64,000 nucleotides of DNA, from the NCBI GenBank assembly GCA_015956445.1, contig WIUZ02000002.1:2976001-3040000 (forward strand), written 5' to 3'. The DNA is from Thelephora terrestris. Lineage: Eukaryota; Basidiomycota; Agaricomycetes; Thelephorales; Thelephoraceae. The position numbers were made by a program, and so were the translations under genes. Position 1 is the first letter of the stretch. Each line of letters begins with the position of its first letter. Below, piece by piece: positions 35,855 to 46,527 of this stretch. The notes below the pieces were generated by a model that was not told the origin of the DNA, ran no database searches, and saw only the letters and a program-made list of their open reading frames with translations.

Positions 35855-36850
35855 CAGGCCGTTCCCGTGTTACCCGGGACAGAAAATGGTTATGAGACCG
35901 AACGGTGGGTCCCCTGCCGAAAATCAGGATCGAAATGAAGGTTAATGAGTGTACTCTTAGCCTCCCCTTTCGTGTGGTGATTACTCTCCGGAACGAGGCT
36001 CCGTATGATAAAAGCCTCTCGTATCATCTAGCTTGCTCCCATGTGCAAGTGGAGTGTCAAGAGAGCAGCCTTCCGGGCCCCAACGCTGCGACTTGCGGAT
36101 ACGACTCCTGCCCCAGCTCTGTTCAAATCACATCACTCCCTTTTGTCCCCTTCTCGTCTTGAGAAGTAGATCGAGTCGATTGCTTGCTATCCGGGACGTG
36201 GAAGATTTGAAAAGTTTCGGAAGACGTGTTCACCCTCCACCGGCGCCGCTTTTTGTTTTGTTCTGTGGTATCGGTGGCCAAGGTTGCGACGAGCTGCATG
36301 GTGAGGCGTGGCCAATGAAGCACTCACAATGTTGGTCCCAGCTACTGTTTTGGATGTAGATGAGTCGCTTATGAGGCTCGTGGCTTTGCCATGGAACGAG
36401 GCTCGTGGCTTGGTAGAACGATGCTTGGAACTCACATTACAATGTTCGTACGCCCACTTGGGCTAATGTGATTTTGCCACTCTACGACCGGCTTACTGCA
36501 CAATGATGTGGCGCCATCAATTTCTGCATCATATCATCTTGTAAACCGCCACATCTTCAAGGAAACCTACCGCTCGCGGGGTTGGCGACGTCGCAACGCG
36601 GGCAGTGCTCCACCTAGATCACACTTGTCTGAGTTGCTTCTAAGCCCGATGAGGTGAATTCCCCTCGTGTTTTTGCCGTAATGAGTGCAAGGGCCTACGG
36701 GCGCCTGTGAGTGCTTGGGCCCTTGGCAGTTTTTCTTTCCGCAGATTGACCGCCCAGATTTGATTGGAGAGCCCCCGAGGTGAAATAGAGAGCCATCGCG
36801 GCCTTCCCGCTCTGGGCATAGGCCTCGGACACTTCCTAGCTCCTAGGAAG

Positions 36851-36864
36851 TCATAAATACAGGC
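36851..36864 (+). promoter_or_regulatory. Core promoter of DUF6593 paralogue 2
   Basis: TCATAAATACAGGCTC with ATAAATA about 85 bp before the ATG. Matches the element upstream of paralogue 1. Confidence 0.5.
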
Positions 36865-36940
36865 TCTATCTGTCACTGAGATCCCAATATCTTCCCCACT
36901 TACCGCCTTTTACGTATATATCCCAAAGCTCCTCCAAACC

Positions 36941-37683
36941 ATGAACATGAGCCTATCCTTCGCTCCACGCGAGGAAGACGACATCCTCGATACGACCATC
37001 CTAGATTCAGAGACCGGCTCGGTCATGTACACTGTCGGGACACCGAAGCATGCTGAAGGGGCGCTAACCACCACCGTGACGAGACGGAGCCAGGTCGATG
37101 GTTCGGCCAGGTTCGCGTTCAAAATCGTGTGGAAGGGAGTGAGGAATTCGTTGAAGGATGTGATGGTCGTCCTGGATTCCAGGACTTTGGAGGAGGTTCC
37201 GGTTAGAGAGGTTTTGAAGAATGCGCCTGGGGGTTCCACATAGTATGTTTCATGTCTGACCATCGTCTGACTCTTCGGACTTTTTTATATCCTTTTAATA
37301 GCGGATCTGTACGGATTGACGACGTCGAGTATAGATGGAAAACCAAAGGGACGGGCTCTAAAGTTGTGGTGCGTTATCGTCGAAGGGGACTCGATCCTAC
37401 ACCTCTGATACTCCTTCCCCAGCTCGTCAACAAAGTTACTGGCGAGACAGTCGCTCAGTCCCACAGCAGAATCCGAAGCAGCTTTTTTCGGAAACCTCGT
37501 GACATGAGCCTCGAGATTTCCGAAGCGATTTCACACGCAGTGGACGTCGTATTGCTGACGTTCATTCTTGTGTGGAGGGAAAGGCAAACCGGGAAATTAG
37601 AGGGCATGCATACCTACCACGATCTCGCTGTGAAAGACACTATGACGCCCTTACCGATTGGGGACGGGTGGAGGATCGGGTGA
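36941..37683 (+). CDS. DUF6593-family protein, paralogue 2
   Basis: Three exons, 36941-37242, 37302-37368 and 37423-37683, give 209 residues. Exons 1 and 2 are exactly as long as in paralogue 1 and the splice phases are the same. The protein has SETGSVMYTVGTP, SRTLEEVPVREVL, RIDDVEYRWKTKGTGSKVV, HSRIRSSFFRKPRDMSLEIS and VVLLTFILVWRERQ. The C-terminus is longer and different (from TGKLEGMHTYHDLAVKD). Between the copies the most conserved stretch is IRSSFFRKPRDMSLEIS, which suggests constraint there. Function unknown. Confidence 0.82.
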
Positions 37684-38804
37684 GTACTGTTTATATATGC
37701 GTCCATTTTTACCTAGAGCTTCTCGCGGAATCACGAATTCTTTGTAACTGGTACTTTGTAGTTTTATTTTGTGATTTTCTTGCACCTTGTTATGACCTAT
37801 GATCCTTTGCTTGTGTCTCTAGACTACTACAATTCATAATTGATCCCACGATTGTGAGTGGTCGTGAGAAAGTTTATGTTCCCACTCTCCGTCTTTCTGC
37901 GTGCCTTCCCCATCGCGTAAACGAAACGTAGTTTCGTCTTGAGATGACCGAACCACTCAGAAACCTGTTTGATCTCACGCAGTAGGCTGGACCCAATCTG
38001 TCACTATGGGTCCAGAGAGGGGTCGTCAATAGCACTGCTAATGCGGAGTTGCAGAATAAGGTGCGGCTTTACACCTTTGGCATCAGCCTGCTCCGTACCA
38101 ACCCTTCAGCCCCAGTTCCTCTGTTCGGTAAAATCGGCCACGTCCTGACAATGCTCACCGTCATACCATAGGAGATCAGATTCCTGAACTCAGTGCTGAA
38201 GCGCCGGCCTTACATACCTCCACTCGTGATTATACTCTCTAGCGGCACGATCGTGTGACCGATATATTGTCGCATTTCCCCGAAGGAATCACCAGAGAAT
38301 CTACCCCATAGGCTAGAGCCCATTGTGAGGACTCAGGTCGCGTGTCTTCGTTCCTTGATCTCGGAGGGACGTACATAATGTTCCTCGCATTCCGACCACC
38401 AGGTGGGGAAACTGCGCATACAGGGTGGACTTTCGATGGAAGATTTTAGATGTAGATGTGGGGAATGGGCGGATTACGACTGTCCACCTTGTGACCGTGT
38501 CGGTCATTGAACGCTTCGTTCCCCGAACGCCCCACCTCTTACTCCGCATATGGAGATAAAGAGTCTAACAACTGGATCACCGGCTCTACTACGGTCTGAC
38601 TTTATACGGGTCGAAAGCCTGTGAGCCACAATAGGCCCATGGGGATGTTGACGACAAACTGCGAATATTCTGGCCTCTCCAGATTTCGATATGTCTCCAA
38701 CCGGCGTTTCGGACGGTCCTCATACTGGGTATAAATAGAGGGCAAGGACACCCCGATCTCCAACCAAACAACCTTTCTACTCCTTTCTCCAACTCCTCTT
38801 CACC
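37684..38804. other. Intergenic, 1.1 kb
   Basis: No gene is seen. The right end is the promoter of the next small gene. Confidence 0.45.
38730..38737 (+). promoter_or_regulatory. TATA box of the small gene at 38805
   Basis: TATAAATA in a GGGTATAAATAGAGGG context, a near-canonical TATA box 75 bp before the ATG. The leader after it is C/T-rich (caacc, cctttctac), common in strongly expressed fungal genes. Confidence 0.6.
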
Positions 38805-39258
38805 ATGAACGCCAAGTACATCGCATCCGTCATCGTCCGCAACATCCCCAGCAATCCTGCCTACTACTTCTGCGTGGGGCAATTTGGAGGAGAACCCCCG
38901 GTGGAATACCAGTTTCGCGACGCCGAGGCGGCTGCAACGTTCTTGGAGTTGTTTACGCTAGAAAGGGGGAACTTGGGCGTGCAGGTTGCCACGGGCAGTA
39001 TTTTCGACACGGTCGGATACTCTACCTCCGAAAATTGGTTTAAGGAACATATCCTCGACAAAGAAATCGAGAAAGTCATCCGCGAGCCCGGGGAGATTAT
39101 GGAGGAAGCGAAACGCAAGGCATGGCTTGAATGGCTCCGTACTGGCGGCACAATTTACGGTGAGTCTACGTTCTGCTATAAATCACCTACTGGGCTGAGC
39201 ATTTATTCGGAAACTTTTAGAGCCCCAGACTAAGCCGAGTGACGAAAAGAAGGAGTGA
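38805..39258 (+). CDS. Small protein of unknown function
   Basis: Two exons (38805-39159, 39221-39258) give 130 residues. It starts MNAKYIASVIVRNIPSNPAY and continues YYFCVGQFGGEPPVEYQFRD, AAATFLELFTLERGN, ENWFKEHILDKEIEKVIREP, MEEAKRKAWLEWLRTGGTIY. The intron is 61 nt, from gtgagt to tttag, and phases agree, ending KPSDEKKE. The first half looks like a beta-alpha fold and the second like two charged helices. No signal peptide or membrane segment. I do not recognise the family. The strong TATA box and clean splice sites argue that it is a real, regulated gene. It sits next to the DUF6593 pair. Confidence 0.65.
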
Positions 39259-40064
39259 ACCAAGTAGCGGTGAGCCTGATCCAGGTCACTAACGTGGGCG
39301 AAGACGGTGAGCATTGAAAAAGCGCACCTTCTGAGCCATGCTAACTTGAGATCTTCTTCAGCTGTTGTCCAATGATTGTGACGAGGAAGAAGGAGCGGCC
39401 TCGGTGTCGCGCCGTTGCAAACACCGAGGTCAAGAGAACGACTACTTTTTGATAGACTTGTTTATTTCTTGAAGATATCACGGATCCTAAATCTCGAAGT
39501 TTGAATCAGTATCCCGACGACGAAGCGTGCGTATATTTCCCGGAAGGTCAGACCGACCTTTCGATGAAGCAGTATTTTAACGAAAATATAAATCAACGCA
39601 CGGGCAGAAATTCAAGCAAGAGACGAGAGGGTATCCAGGGTCATGTTGGGGTGTGAAAGTAACTCTGACTTCGCGTACTACCTCACTTGCGGACTACGGA
39701 TTTCACGTCGTCCGAATTTTCAACCCTACGGTAACACTTCGCATGAGATACTTGATGGAGATCTTGGGAGGCGTGTGCTAAAGATCTTAGACTTATGCGC
39801 AGATTGTCGTGAATTGTCCTGCATATATCCGGAGATGTGGAGAACCAACTCAGTACCCCCTGCAGGATCGATAATTTGAGCCTCCAAGCACACGCTCGAA
39901 CTCATGCGTTTACATCCAACGACGCCCAGAAAACTCTATTGGAGTACGGCTGCAAATCGAAAAACACGTGGAAAGCAAGGAGCAATAACTGCTGCGAAAC
40001 ATAATCGGAGGGTAGATGCGTACGGCTCACGGGCTGTAGATATAAGGATGACCTTTGTTTTGCA
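39259..40064. other. Intergenic, 0.8 kb
   Basis: No supported gene. One short plus-strand frame (39643-39879) has no family likeness. Confidence 0.4.
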
Positions 40065-41070
40065 TTACACCAAATCGACCTGGGTAGGCGGCTCCTCTCG
40101 GGCCTTTCCACCAGCGACGGTGACAAACCGAGTTCCAACCCGCTGCCCCTGCTCTTGTGAGTGGGTGATCCATATGATCGCCTTGACCGAGCACTCCGGC
40201 TTACGAAGCATCGACAGGGTATGATTCTCTACGGCCAGCGTAGTCTCTGGGTCCAGAGCAGATGTAGGCTCTATGTCCACGATAGGGAACAAGGGTCGTT
40301 GTGATCAATAGGCGCAATTCGTCAGCGTGCAAGGTTCCGGCGAATGCGATAAATCCAATACGCTCAATTAGGGAAGGGGAATGTGACGATGGGAGTTAGG
40401 ATGGACTGACCGTCTAGCAAGAGCACTTCAGCTGTACCCAAGGCTACACCAATAGCCATCATAACCCTTTGCCCTTCTCCTCCGCTAAGCTCAGCCCAAT
40501 TCCTATCCCACAAGATCGGGTCGACGCCAAACCGAGAACCGACCTCCAAAAAGCGGTCCATCCACGCGCCCGACGGTCCTCCGGAAGTGAATCCAGCTTC
40601 ATGGTTCTGTCGCTTTTGAGCCGAGAATGACATTACCGCAGATACGAAATCCCTAGGCGTCAGAGGGAGTAGCGACGGTCGTTGAGGGATGTAAAGGACC
40701 TTTGTCCTAAACGTTGGGACGCCTGAGGGGTGACCAACATGCGTTACATCCAGGGAGAGAACGAGCGTGAGTGAGCCTTTGCTTACCGTAATGCGTTGGA
40801 GGTTTTCCCTTGAACAAGACGTGGCCAGAATAAAGCTCGAGGTGCGCGACGCACTTCAGCAGCGTAGATTTTCTAGCAATCAACAAAGATTTTGCATTCT
40901 GATCGTGGTGCGGTAAAAGTATAAAGCAGGTTTCAAACATACCCTGAGCCGCTTACACCCTTCAGCACAACGACGTCGCCTTCGTTGACGGTGAAAGTAG
41001 CCCCTGATATGATAGGCTGTCCGTCTCCCTTGCTACACGTGAGATCTCTGACTTCTAGAATGGGAGACAT
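40065..41070 (-). CDS. Single-domain ABC ATPase resembling bacterial FetA/YbbL
   Basis: Four exons (40943-41070, 40787-40872, 40411-40722, 40065-40270) give 243 residues, the length of a bare ABC ATPase. Walker A is GVSGSGKSTLL, split by intron 1. Q-loop region is VLYIPQRPSLLPLTPRD, signature LSGGEGQRVMMAIGVALG, Walker B and D-loop AEVLLLDEPTSALDPE (the glutamate is made by joining exons 3 and 4 over a 140-nt intron), and H-loop IIWITHSQEQ. Sequence style is closest to FetA/YbbL and plant STAR1, which pair with a separate membrane subunit (FetB/UPF0014, STAR2). No membrane partner lies next to it. No transmembrane domain and no targeting peptide are visible. The function in fungi is an inference. 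Confidence 0.8.
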
Positions 41071-41347
41071 TTAAGAAAGAGGAACGAGAGGGCAGAATAT
41101 GTCCCCCATAGTTCGCCGGGCTGCCGCTGCGAGCCGCTGCGGTAAGCGATCGACGGTCACGTGACTTGTGAGGGGAACTCGCGACAGGTTCGACTTGAAC
41201 TTCAAGCAAATGCGGAAAACAGTCAAATTGTTAAATCGATGCTGTGAGGAACTTTTACGAAAGTAGGAGGGGATAACAACTGATCCATTAATCTAAATGT
41301 AGTGTTATACTTTCGAGATGTGTCGCAACGAGCGGAGGGTTGACTCT

Positions 41348-42637
41348 CTACACTGGTGGTTGGGGAGGAGGTTGCATTCCCATCTCTTCTGGTGACATCG
41401 AACCGCTCTCAATCATTACGCCCATACCAATTCGGGCAGCATTCTATGAGACACCGCTCAGCGACAGTTCGATTTGGAAATCATAGGCTCCATACCTTGA
41501 AGTGGTCGATCTCCCCGCTGACGAGGAAAGCAAACGTGGGAGCAAAACGTTGTTCAAGTAATGCTGACACTTTGCCAGTTGAATCCAGCTGGGCACGAAA
41601 AGTCGACATCCGCAAGTCGTACTTTAGCCCAAGGGTGGCCACGGCATCTCTCCTCTGCGGAGCATTCACTAGATGCAAATCCGCAGCAGCCTCCACCTTC
41701 TCACCCAGCTTCTGCCAGTAGGTCGCTTGAAGTGCACCAGATGGCTGAAGCTGGGCAGTTGCAATCCAGTCCCTTTCTGACCCCGTGTACTTGGCAAGGT
41801 ACGAGGTAGAGGTATCCGTCATGCCACTAGCCCGTTGGTGGAGTGACTCGAAGCCAACTGCCAAGTTCTTGGTGACGGACTGTAGATAACTTGCGAAATA
41901 CATTCCCCCAAAGTCTGTTGGCGAAGGATTGAGAGCCTTGAAGTTGGCAGAGTAGTCTGATCCCTGGTAATCGTGCTCCAAGTGAATCATGTTGTGGCCA
42001 GCCTGTTGGCTGAGCTAAATGAGGCATAAGCATACATTCACATAAACAGAGTCAAGGTTAACCAGACCTGAGCCTGAACCTTTGTCACGCTCGCGGGCGT
42101 CCATCCGTGGTTGAGACGGCCGTTGACATTACCCTCGCTATCGACGTTACCCGTTAACAAAATCTAGGGCTCGAGTCAGCTAAAGCCAGCAATAACAAAG
42201 CGTAACTGACCGAGTTGTTCGCAAACACAGCCCCAAAGTTATATGTCGGGGGTGCTGTCTGTGAAGCCAGCGAGAAAGAGTGGGTAACTTGGAACAACGG
42301 TGAAACCGAGAGGTTTTTCGCGAGATCGGCCCTTGCACCGTCAAAGAAGAAGTTTGTGAGGTGGGTGGCTGAGGAGGGTGTTCAGTCGCGGGTTGCACGA
42401 AACGCCAACGTGAACGGGGGTGTGAAAGGAGGCGTCGCGTGGAAGCAACGGGGCGGGGCGGGGTTGGTGATGCAAGCAAGGAAACCACAACTCACACTTG
42501 ACCTCTTTCGTGAGGTTCTCGACGGTTCCTGGGTTCGGGAGACCAAAAGCTGCCCTCCATTTCGAGAATCGGCCGTAGACGTTAGTCAGAGGAGAGACTA
42601 CGGAGGTAAAAGGAGAGGACGACGAAGCCGAGGCCAT
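41348..42637 (-). CDS. TOM40: Mitochondrial import receptor subunit TOM40
   Basis: TOM40 is the beta-barrel pore of the outer-membrane translocase, through which almost all nuclear-encoded mitochondrial proteins pass. Five exons (42496-42637, 42211-42368, 42068-42163, 41496-42014, 41348-41443) give 336 residues. Diagnostic stretches are NPGTVENLTKEVK, STHLTNFFFDGARADLAKNL, VTHSFSLAS, NFGAVFANNSILLTGNVDSE, VNGRLNHGW, DYQGSDYSANFKALNPSP, GMYFASYLQSVTKNLAVGFE, SYLAKYTG, ATYWQKLGEKVEAAADLHLV and the end NAARIGMGVMIESGSMSPEE. As expected for a porin-type barrel, the strands alternate polar and apolar residues and there is no cleavable signal. Confidence 0.93.
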
Positions 42638-42868
42638 TTTGGAAGAGGGTGACGGTGACGGAAATTGGGAAGACGCGGCGCGTTGTTAGGCGTCTATTTT
42701 CAAGCCGCACATATCCGACCCGTGATCGTAACGGAACGGCAAAAAAGATCATTAACTTCTCCTGATATATTCATCATTGTCGTAAGTACAAGCCGTGAAA
42801 ATAAAAGAAATGGGTATGTTAGACGTGAGTAAAGTCCGAGAGGGAGTTCATTGGGAAAAGGGATAAAA

Positions 42869-45506
42869 TTATGGTGCTGCGACAGAGACTCGTCCTGGGA
42901 GGGACATGGAGGGGGAGGAGGGGTAGTAGCTGCTGTTGCGGGATGGCGGTTTATAGTCGACAGCCTTGCCAGATCTGCGAGCGGGATTGTTTGAGGCCTC
43001 ATACTCTTGCACCAACTTCTGTCTCGCCTCATTGATTTCCCAGACAAAGTCTTCCGGAATAACGACTCGGTCGAGATCTTGCATGACAAACTGCGACTGT
43101 TCCGAATCTTCAGATAGGGGCTCGCCCCCTCCTCCCGTGCGGCTGTGCATGGAGAACCAGGCCTTCTCTACTGGTTCGTGCTTGCAAGGTAATACTTCTT
43201 CCAGCGGAGGGGTTGGGCCTATACGCACATTGCATCGGTGAGAATTCTCCGGCAATATCTGAGGGAGGCTCGTACCCTTATAATCGTTAATCAACACCCT
43301 GTTCATGTCCAGTTCCGAGAAGAACGGGTGTGATGCCATTTCATCAAAGGTTGCCCTAGACGCTTCATTGACATCAACCATCTTTAAAGAGTTAACGATC
43401 AGCATCACCCTCGCTGAGCATCCACTGTGAAATGAATGATACTCACCCGTTCGACCAACATCTTATGATGGCCTCGCAAATTCTTCCGAACCCTCTTCAT
43501 CAGCATCTCACGCGACGACACCATGTTCAAAGAGAAACGACTGAAATCACCCCTCCAATGCTTCTTCTCCTCCTCATTCTCGAACGACACCAAACGACGT
43601 CCGCCCATCCCCAACTCCGCGATGACAACACCCAAACTCCAAATATCAGCAGCAAAACCAAAGTTTGCTCGACGAGGCTTATTGGGGTCCGAAAATGCGG
43701 AAGCAAGTTCAGGCGCCATGTACCCATCAGTTCCCGCGATTCTACGGCCTCTGAAGGATCGTGGAGGATCACCACGGTATCGCGCATCGAGCCAAGATAT
43801 AGAGAGGCCGAAATCAGTGATCACCAAGTGACCCGTTGGGTGAATTAGGATATTGTCCGGCTTGAGATCACAATGCATGATTTTCAAGTCGTGCAGGGCT
43901 TCCAAGCCGCACATCTGTGGAAGTGTAAGTTGATTTCATTCAAATGCTGAAGTCCAGTCTCTTACCAATTGTGCTGCATAGACCCTCACGGTCAAACGGT
44001 CGAGCCTGATCCTCTGCAATTGGTCGGTGAGGGTACCCACGCAGAGCGGCTACAAAAACAAAGATCAATGCTCAGACTCAAGGTGAAGCCCACTGAACAT
44101 ACCATGACAAGATATACCCTGTCCTTATCATACCAGGACTCTATGAGAAAGTTGGCAAACCTGAGCCCTCGTTCTGATCTCGAATGGAAGAATCTGGTTT
44201 CCGCAATCGCCCTCATGGTGGTCAATTCGTCCTTGAACCAGGAAGGGTCACCAAATTTCTTCCTCTTCACAACCTTCAGAGCAACATATGTCATATCCTG
44301 CCATTTGAGCGCAGAGTAAACTTTCCCCATTCCACCACCTCCCAAGAACTTCCCCACGTAGTATTTCTGCTGCCCTTGCCGCCCGACATAGATTGGCCTA
44401 GAAGCGACACTCGGTACAGGCGCGGTATTCTCCTGATTTCGCGAGCCGTTCCCAACTAACTGAGATCGTGGTCGATTCTTGACAACCCGGCGATCCCCAA
44501 TGACACCGAAATCCTTCTTCTCTTCATTTTCAGGTAAAGGGGGATCAACGCTGGGTGACGGTGGTCGTCTAGGAGACCGAGGCGAGAGCACAGAAGACTG
44601 GTTGTCCGGGATTGTCGTCGGCGAGTCAAATACTTCCGGTATTCTACCCCGGCGCTTGAGAGGAGAGGGTGGCATCTCCGGAGTATCTAGCATGGTCGTC
44701 GGAACATTTCGCTTTGGTGTGGGGGATGCACCAATAGGTGAAATTACCATAGCAGAGCTAGGAGATGCGGGCTTCACAGTGGCCTTCTTTGGGGCATTCT
44801 GGGCGTCAAGAAGTATAGTTGGCCGGTGGGGGGTGAAAAAAGCGTTAAGCAGGGGAATCCCAGGAGTACGGGCGGGCGTTTCCTTAGGGTGGGCAACGGT
44901 TGATTCAGGGATGGGATTGGGAATTTCAATCCGAATCGCAGGCGGGCATTGATAGTCCCGAGCAATCACGTTCTGAACAGGAGCATGCACGATCCGACTG
45001 GGAAGATCAGGAAGGGGTTTCTGTTCCCGTGCCTCCTGGGTGTTGCCGGCATCGCTCCCAACACTTCCAGAGACGGCTGCGTCTGATCTGACCGAATCGT
45101 TTGGGCCAGTCTCCTGACGTCGAGGGGCGGACCCTGGGTAATTGACTTCGGTTACTTGATTGTGCAAATTCGCGCCCTTCGGAGAAGAGGGAGAAATGTG
45201 GCCATCCCCAAACTTGTGGAGTCCGGAGAAGATCGAGAGACTGGTACATGTGCGGTTATCGTTATCTTCGGGGGCAGCTAGGTGGGCAGCGGGGTTTTCA
45301 CCCTGAAGCGAAGAAGTAACTTCAACCGGCGCCTCTGTGGGTTGCTTGATGTGGAGGGCGCGCTTTAACTTGGATGTGACGGAGATCCAAGATTTCTTCA
45401 CCTGTTAGGAGTAAGTCTGGGATCCGAGTTCTTTTAAAAGAAGGGTACAAACCTTGCCCTTCGCGCGAGCAGCTTTAGAGACTCCTGTAGATGAATCACC
45501 AGTCAT
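42869..45506 (-). CDS. Serine/threonine protein kinase with long disordered N-terminus (non-RD)
   Basis: Five exons (45453-45506, 44103-45401, 43966-44049, 43447-43914, 42869-43381) give 805 residues. Residues 1 to about 345 are Ser/Pro/Thr-rich with many SP and TP sites. The kinase domain shows YVGKFLGGGGMGKVYSALK (Gly loop), VALKVVKRK (VAIK lysine), IMHCDLKPDNILI (catalytic loop), ITDFGLS, GTDGYMAPELASAF (APE) and ADIWSLGVVIAELGMG. The usual HRD is HCD, so this is a non-RD kinase, and activation-loop phosphorylation may not be needed. Subdomain XI reads RATFDEMASHPFF. The last intron (43382-43446) ends in AAAG, because the CAG acceptors just upstream would bring stops into frame. Substrates and pathway are unknown. 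Confidence 0.85.
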
Positions 45507-46527
45507 CGTGCTTGATAACGAAATTATAACCAGATGAGAGGACGTTATCCCAGTGAGGATGGAGGATTGTGGTGAGGATTATAGCGACGCCAAGTTGAGC
45601 ATAAATACTGCCCCCCGCCACAGTGGACGCGCACGATAAACGAAGGCACCACTGCCATTGGGTCAAAGCGGGACGAGTTTTTGGCCGTGCGGTGGCCAAA
45701 GCGATGAGGCGAACCTGACCTGAAGGACGAGCTCCCCATTGTCGAGTGTCGTTTGCAGGATTGTCAAGTGTAGAGTGAGTGAGTGACTTGAAGGCCGCCC
45801 CGCCGTGGACCTGGTGGTCATGGTGGTCATGGTGATCACTGATGAAGGGCGGACTAGCCCTGAACTGTCCGCCGCACCACGGTCTTTGCGAACAAGAGAC
45901 ACACCATCAGCAGTAGTTATGCGAGGACGTCCCGTGAATGGAAACGATGTCGAAGTCCACAAAGGGGTATCTGAGGACACGTCCAGAGCGATTCGACGTG
46001 CAATACCAAGTCCTTACACGGCCTTCCGAGTCTGTGTGGCTGAAGCTGAGCTTGAAGGTCTACGACTACTGCCTCGAGATAGCAGAAATACCGTTCAGGG
46101 AACGTTCTATCGCTTCGGAACTTCGGACAGTGGCCCAATATTTGAGGAGGCGCTCGCATCGATTCAAGCTCCGGAGTCCTACTAAATTCACCAAAGATCT
46201 GCGAAAGCGAAGACAAAGAACGGTTTTTCACCTATCTACAGAAAAATTACAGGCCTTGGCTTTCGTTAGGCACTAATGAAACCAGGAGATTAAAAAGGCG
46301 CTTGGATAAGTTACATTAAAAGGAGCAACTTTATTTATCGAGGGATCACCCGCCTGGGGCACCCTTGAGCCAACAAACCTGTTCCGGCTCAGAAAACTTG
46401 GGGCATCCTCCCTCGCTGGGTTACGTAGATGTCTCGCACCGCGTACGAATGTGATACATGCACAGTATGGGGTTCGAAAATTAAGAAGCCTCACGCAAAC
46501 GCAACGGGTATGCATTCCACGTCTGAT
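45507..46527. other. Intergenic, 1.0 kb
   Basis: Promoter of the kinase (left) and 3' region of the F-box gene (right). Overlapping open frames at 45805-46276 on both strands have no family likeness. Confidence 0.4.

Larger units (their letters stand above)
34690..36940. other. Gene-free stretch, 2.25 kb
   Basis: Holds a purine-rich run upstream of the gag frame, repeat copy 4 at 34934, a G-rich tract at 35834-35854 and the duplicated promoter of DUF6593 paralogue 2. No gene is supported. Confidence 0.45.

Noticed and set aside
40271-40410. Apparent loss of the Walker B glutamate in the ABC ATPase (LLLDG)
   Set aside because: The glycine codon is an artefact of reading into the intron. Exon 3 ends in G and exon 4 starts AG, giving LLLDEPTSALD.
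45805-46276. Plus-strand frames of 112-126 codons between the kinase and F-box genes
   Set aside because: Overlapping frames on both strands, no family likeness, no splice-linked partners.
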